Below are positions 60,193 through 64,000 of a stretch of DNA of 64,000 nt, piece by piece. Each line of letters starts with the position of its first letter. Position 1 is the first letter of the stretch. A model generated the notes under the pieces. That model was not told where the DNA came from. It made no database searches and worked only from the letters and a program-made list of their open reading frames with translations. A program made the translations under genes and the position numbers. Source of the stretch: Caproicibacter fermentans (GTDB lineage: Bacteria; Bacillota; Clostridia; Oscillospirales; Acutalibacteraceae); NCBI RefSeq assembly GCF_009746625.1, contig NZ_VWXL01000084.1:105376-169375 (forward strand), read 5' to 3'.

Positions 60193-60366
60193 TTAGTCTT
60201 CCGGCTTCGGAGCGCCCACGGGGCAGACACTTGCGCAGGAACCGCACTCCGTGCAGGTGTCGGGATCTATCACAAATTTGCCGTCGCCTTCCGAAATCGC
60301 GTTGACCGGGCATTCCGCCGCGCAAGCACCGCAGGAAATGCAATCGTCGCTGATAACATATGCCAT
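60193..60366 (-). CDS. Two-cluster bacterial ferredoxin
   Basis: 57 residues with two CxxCxxCxxxCP motifs (CISCGACAAECPVNAIS and CTECGSCASVCPVGAP), the clostridial 2[4Fe-4S] type. It is a general low-potential electron carrier. ATG 60366; GGAGG is 11 nt upstream. Own promoter at 60400-60427 and own terminator. It interrupts an otherwise Bacillus-like replication/rRNA-modification cluster. Confidence 0.95.
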   Translation of the reverse strand: MAYVISDDCISCGACAAECPVNAISEGDGKFVIDPDTCTECGSCASVCPVGAPKPED

Positions 60367-60399
60367 GAAAGGATACACCTCCAATACTTTTATAGGATT

Positions 60400-60427
60400 A
60401 TTGTAACATAAAAACGCGAAATTGCAA
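60400..60427 (-). promoter_or_regulatory. Promoter of the ferredoxin gene
   Basis: Minus strand TTGCAA, 16-bp spacer, TACAAT. Confidence 0.6.
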
Positions 60428-60435
60428 CTGTAAAT

Positions 60436-61305
60436 TTAATTCCCCTCCAGGGTCCGAAGCTGCTCGAGCTCTTCCCGGCTGACGGAATTCCGGCCGGTTT
60501 TCAGCACCCGGACCTCTTTCGCGCGGAAATTCTGCGTCGGCGCGTCGGAGGCGGAATCCAGACGGACATAGACGGTTTCGGTCAATAAATTGTTGTCCGT
60601 CACGACCCCGCGGCCCTTCGGCGTCATGACGACGGAATTGACGCCGGGTACGCTGCGGAGAAGCTCCCCGTAGGTCTCCTGCTCGTATTTCAGGCAGCAC
60701 ATCAGCCGGCCGCAGATTCCGGAAATTTTCACCGGATTCAGGGACAGGCCCTGCTCCTTTGCCATTTTGATGGAAACGGGCTGAAACCCGCCGAGAAAGG
60801 TCGAACAGCAGAACGGCTTGCCGCAGATGCCGAGGCCGCCGAGCATCTTCGCCTCGTCCCTCACGCCGATCTGCCGCAGCTCGATGCGGGTGCGGAACAC
60901 GGAGGCCAGGTCCTTGACCAGCTCGCGGAAATCCACGCGGCCGTCCGCCGTAAAATAAAACAGGATTTTGGAATTGTCGAAGGTGTATTCCACGTCCACC
61001 AGCTTCATTTCCAGCTTGTGGGCGGCGATTTTCTTCAGGCAGATTCCAAACGCCGTTTTTTCCTTCTTTTTGTTTTCCTCGACCTTTTTCAGGTCCTCCT
61101 CCGTCGCGACGCGGATCAGCTGGCGCAGGGGCTGCACAAGCTCCTCGTCGCTGATCTGGCGGTTTTCCATGGCGATTTCGCCGCATTCCACGCCGCGGGA
61201 GGTTTCGACGATCACCTTGTCGCCTTTTTTCAGGACGTTGCCGGCGGGGTCAAAATAATAAACCTTGCCGACATTTTTAAACCGGACGCCAATTACTTCA
61301 GCCAT
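60436..61305 (-). CDS. ricT: PSP1-domain protein RicT (YaaT)
   Basis: 289 residues. GVRFKNVGKVYYFDP start, PSP1 domain with ADGRVDFRELVKDLA, RIELRQIGVRDEAKMLGG, and the Cys set GICGKPFCCSTF and GICGRLMCCLKYE. In B. subtilis RicT with RicA and RicF forms an Fe-S complex affecting RNase Y and Spo0A phosphorylation. Located after holB exactly as in B. subtilis. Confidence 0.93.
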   Translation of the reverse strand: MAEVIGVRFKNVGKVYYFDPAGNVLKKGDKVIVETSRGVECGEIAMENRQISDEELVQPLRQLIRVATEEDLKKVEENKKKEKTAFGICLKKIAAHKLEMKLVDVEYTFDNSKILFYFTADGRVDFRELVKDLASVFRTRIELRQIGVRDEAKMLGGLGICGKPFCCSTFLGGFQPVSIKMAKEQGLSLNPVKISGICGRLMCCLKYEQETYGELLRSVPGVNSVVMTPKGRGVVTDNNLLTETVYVRLDSASDAPTQNFRAKEVRVLKTGRNSVSREELEQLRTLEGN

Positions 61306-61330
61306 AGGGCCCTCCTTTCATCACTGTGTC

Positions 61331-62206
61331 TTATGATTTTCCGGCCGCTTCCCTCAGCCCCGCGCAGTATGCGGTGACCAGAAGCGCCGTGTTTGCGTTT
61401 CTTTCCAAAGCGCGCTGGGCGCGAGCGGTTTCCTCCACGAGGAGCATCAGGCTTTTGCGGGTCAGCTTGGACGCCAGGTACGCCGGAGCGTCCCTTTCGC
61501 CGGACAGGCAGGATTCTCCCCCCGCGCGCAGAACCGCCGCGTCGCGGAACAGAAGAAAGAGCTGCGCCAGAACCTTGCGCAGGCGGTCTTTGTCCCTAAT
61601 GAGGGGCGCCGTGCCGAAAAGAAGCTCCGCCTCGCCCGGCGCGGCGACCGCGCGCGCGATTTTTGAGGTTTCTTCCAGACCCTCCCCGCTCGGCGCGCCG
61701 TCGTCCAGTGTAAAAATCTGGACGCGCGAGCGGATGGTCGGCAGCAGCGCGGAGGAACTGACCGCAGTGAGCAGGAACCACACGTTTTGAGGCGGTTCCT
61801 CCAGAACCTTTAGCAGCGCATTCTGGGAAGGCTCCGACATATTGTGAACGCCCAGCAGGCGGTAAACCTTGCGGGGCGCTTCATTCGGCCTGACGTAGGC
61901 GCCGGAGCGGATTTCCCGCACGGCGTCCACAGGGAAGACGCGCGGGTTGGCGTCTCCGTCCAGCGTGACAATGTCGGGGTGAGAGCCGGCCGCAGCCTTG
62001 ACGCAGCCGGAGCAGCGCCCGCAGGGCCGCTCGCCTTCCGAGAGGCAGACAGCCGCCTTTGCCAGGATGCCGGAAAGCGCGGCGGTTCCGCTGCCGGGCG
62101 AACCCTCCAGAAGAATCGCGTGGGGAAACCGCCCCTCGTCAAAAGCGAGGGACAGGTTCTTTTTAATCTCCGGATTTCCCGGAAAATCCTCAAAATTTAA
62201 ACTCAT
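61331..62206 (-). CDS. holB: DNA polymerase III subunit delta'
   Basis: 291 residues. HAILLEGSPGSGTAAL (P-loop position without the catalytic Lys, as in delta' subunits), zinc site CLSEGERPCGRCSGC, VREIRSGAYVRPNEAP, VHNMSEPSQNALLKVLEEPP and IRSRVQIF. It is a clamp-loader subunit. It overlaps darA by 4 bp. Confidence 0.92.
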   Translation of the reverse strand: MSLNFEDFPGNPEIKKNLSLAFDEGRFPHAILLEGSPGSGTAALSGILAKAAVCLSEGERPCGRCSGCVKAAAGSHPDIVTLDGDANPRVFPVDAVREIRSGAYVRPNEAPRKVYRLLGVHNMSEPSQNALLKVLEEPPQNVWFLLTAVSSSALLPTIRSRVQIFTLDDGAPSGEGLEETSKIARAVAAPGEAELLFGTAPLIRDKDRLRKVLAQLFLLFRDAAVLRAGGESCLSGERDAPAYLASKLTRKSLMLLVEETARAQRALERNANTALLVTAYCAGLREAAGKS

Positions 62207-62526
62207 ACTTTTTCAAAGCGGTCCACGTTCAGGACGAAAATTGTGGAGCCGCCAATGGTTACCTCCACCGGGAATGCGGAATAAACGCCGATATCCATGG
62301 TGGTGGTACTCGGGACAAGCTGCGTGCGGCGCCGGCTCTGGCCCGCGATGATGGAGATGACCTGGTCGACCTTGTCGTCCTCCGTTCCGACGATGAAGGT
62401 CGTATTGCCCTTTTTTAAAAATCCGCCCGTTGTCGCGAGCTTGGTGACGGAAAAGCCCTCCTTGGTCAGGGCGGCCGAAACCATGCCGCTGTCGTCGTTG
62501 CCGACAATCGCCAATACCAGCTTCAT
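62203..62526 (-). CDS. darA: Cyclic-di-AMP receptor DarA (PstA)
   Basis: 107 residues, PII-like DUF970: MKLVLAIVGNDDSGMVSAAL, LATTGGFLKKGNTTFIVGTE, and RRRTQLVP. DarA binds c-di-AMP; its partner is unknown. Overlaps holB by ATGA. Confidence 0.95.
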   Translation of the reverse strand: MKLVLAIVGNDDSGMVSAALTKEGFSVTKLATTGGFLKKGNTTFIVGTEDDKVDQVISIIAGQSRRRTQLVPSTTTMDIGVYSAFPVEVTIGGSTIFVLNVDRFEKV

Positions 62527-62582
62527 TAGTATCCCTCCGTTTCACGATATCGGTAGATAGATTTGAATTTTCAGATTCGATC

Positions 62583-63866
62583 TTATTTTAACACTTTTAT
62601 TTCTAAAAAGCCATACCCGCACAGAAACTCGGCGGTTTCTTTTGTGACCCGTTCCCCTGGCATCACGGCGGGAATGCCGGGCGGGCAGGGGCACGCGATC
62701 TGGGCGGCAACTCCGCCGACCGCCCGTTCCAGCGGGACGGTCCGGCTTTCCGCAAGCAAAGCCTCCCGCAGGGGAACGCAGGCGGGGGAAAACGGCGGCA
62801 TTTCGGGAACTTCCGGCAGCGGTTCCGCGGCGGGGAGCGAACGGACGGCCCGCTCAAGCCGCTGAAAATCCTCTTCGGTATTAAACGGAGTCGCGATGAA
62901 AACAACGAAGGAGCGGTCCGCGTATTCCGGCTCGATTCCTGCGGCCCGGAACAGTTCGGCCGCCCGTGTTCCGGTCAGCCCGATCTTTGCCGTTTGAAGC
63001 GTCAGCCGCGTCGGGTCGGCGAGGCCCGACGGAGACGGAATCCCGCGTGAAAGGGCCAGGCGCCGCACCCGCTGCGCGCGTTCCTGCAAAAGGGGAAACG
63101 CGCCGGAGTGCGTTTCCAGCCATTCGCGGCACAGGTCAAGCGAAGCCAGAACCGGAAAAGAGGGGCTGGTGGAGCCGAAGAGCGCCATCGCGTCCTTCGC
63201 GCCCGCCGAAAACCGACTGTCGCCGATCTGGAGCCACGCTCCGCCGGTCAGGACTCCAAGCGTCTTGTGGGCGGAGTCCGCGGTCATGGATGCGCCGAGA
63301 AGAAGCGGGTGCAGCTTCGGCTCGGTAAACATCAGGTGCGCCCCGTGCGCGTTATCGACCAGAAGCGGGATTCCCTTTTTCCGGCACGCGGCGGAGATTG
63401 CGGGAATGTCGAGCAGGCGCCCGTAATAGTCGGGGCTTGTGACATAGACGGCTTTCGCGTCTTCGCAGGCGCCGACGGCCGGAACCAGCTCCTCCGGCAT
63501 GGCCCAGACCGGCTCGATGCCGAGCAGGGCCATCGCGCCGACCGCGCTGCGGTGAACCTTGCGGCAGCAGACGACCTTTCCGCCGTTCGGCGCGGCAAGG
63601 CGGAACATCGCCTGCACGCACAGCGTGCAGCCTCCGGCGGAAAGGCAGGTGCGCGCCGTGCCGAACAGCTTGGAAGCAAGCGCTTCCGCCTGTTCGATCG
63701 GCCCGCCGCCGTCGTACAGGCTGCCGGTGTCCGGCAGCTCGGTCAGATCAAGCTGGAACAGGCCGCCCGGCAGGGCGGCGGGGCTGCTTTTGTGCCCGGG
63801 GGTGTGAAACGAAGCGCGCCCGAGGGCGGCATGGTTTTTCAGCGCGGAATAGAGCGGAGCGGACAT
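62583..63866 (-). CDS. Orn/Lys/Arg decarboxylase family protein (YaaO-like)
   Basis: 427 residues, fold-type I PLP enzyme. ASFHTPGHKSSPA start, LSAGGCTLCVQAMF, LLVDNAHGAHLMF (Asp), PLP Lys in TADSAHKTLGVLTGG (about 207), C-terminal CPCPPGIPAVMPGE. Substrate among Orn/Lys/Arg cannot be fixed. In B. subtilis yaaO-tmk-darA are adjacent; tmk is missing here. AAGGAGG is 8 nt upstream. Confidence 0.9.
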   Translation of the reverse strand: MSAPLYSALKNHAALGRASFHTPGHKSSPAALPGGLFQLDLTELPDTGSLYDGGGPIEQAEALASKLFGTARTCLSAGGCTLCVQAMFRLAAPNGGKVVCCRKVHRSAVGAMALLGIEPVWAMPEELVPAVGACEDAKAVYVTSPDYYGRLLDIPAISAACRKKGIPLLVDNAHGAHLMFTEPKLHPLLLGASMTADSAHKTLGVLTGGAWLQIGDSRFSAGAKDAMALFGSTSPSFPVLASLDLCREWLETHSGAFPLLQERAQRVRRLALSRGIPSPSGLADPTRLTLQTAKIGLTGTRAAELFRAAGIEPEYADRSFVVFIATPFNTEEDFQRLERAVRSLPAAEPLPEVPEMPPFSPACVPLREALLAESRTVPLERAVGGVAAQIACPCPPGIPAVMPGERVTKETAEFLCGYGFLEIKVLK

Positions 63867-64000
63867 GGGCGCGTCCTCCTTGTATTATAGAGTAGTAGTT
63901 ATTAGAGCCCCTCTCCAAGGGCTATGTGCTACACTGTAAGGGATGTTGTGGATTGGTTAAGTCCTCCTACCACCAGATGGTTTTTGAAAGGTTCCAACCA
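63867..64000. other. Right-edge region
   Basis: Contains TATAAT on the minus strand (63883-63888), a GCCCCTCTCCAAGGGC hairpin (63907-63922) and an unexplained stretch to the edge ending GGTTCCAACCA. No gene seen. Confidence 0.4.

Overview
The window looks like chromosome of a GC-rich, endospore-forming anaerobe of the Clostridia (Oscillospiraceae-like). This is an inference from content: a spoVAD fragment, two spore-surface genes (one behind a sigma-K-like promoter), oxygen-sensitive NrdD/NrdG ribonucleotide reductase, a bacterial ferredoxin, GTP-type PEP carboxykinase, a T-box leader and B. subtilis-like gene clusters. No rRNA, tRNA, CRISPR array or prophage was recognised.

Layout. 0-7.8 kb: spoVAD 3' end, a divergent phosphohexomutase, an orphan ABC ATPase, a DUF1292 protein, a surface protein with an InlB-type repeat, DegV, a tandem GNAT and DusB. 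7.8-9.6 kb: no convincing protein gene; a nested inverted-repeat element, then a promoter, a folded RNA candidate with a terminator, a second leader-like RNA candidate and a perfect terminator hairpin. 9.6-16 kb: polA, rlmA, a GT-C membrane glycosyltransferase, rimI, a second copy of the dispersed repeat, a small membrane protein and tsaD. 16-19.7 kb: pckG and a purine permease. 19.7-21.5 kb: collagen-like and Cys-rich spore-surface proteins. 21.6-23.4 kb: a short-chain dehydrogenase and manA.

23.5-28.8 kb is a thiol-redox island: a CoADR-rhodanese-TusA-DsrE fusion, a TlpA-like thioredoxin, CcdA, a TrxB lacking the usual NADPH motifs, and TrxA. Similar short palindromes recur in its control regions, including a 53-bp palindrome between ccdA and trxB. 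28.9-32.5 kb: a membrane protein/XRE pair, mutY, a DMT exporter and a lactate/2-hydroxyacid dehydrogenase. 32.8-34.3 kb is an AT-rich acquired island with a lipoprotein, two small genes and a broken IS630 transposase. 34.7-36.6 kb: a ParA-like ATPase, ComFB and a UPF0340 protein. 37-39.7 kb: a YtrA-like GntR regulator with ABC ATPase, permease and ICMT-like methyltransferase.

39.8-44.6 kb is the cell-shape/division group mreC-mreD-PBP2-minD followed by mgsA. A histidine-type T-box leads hisS, a serine hydrolase and aspS (44.6-49 kb). Then queH, an HxlR regulator and an aldo/keto reductase, a 150-bp MITE beside a broken BNR-repeat gene, a NrdR box with a consensus promoter driving nrdD-nrdG, a BTAD regulator and a ClC channel. 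The right end (58.4-64 kb, minus strand) resembles the B. subtilis yaaO-darA-holB-ricT-trmN6-rsmI region, with a ferredoxin gene inserted and tmk absent.
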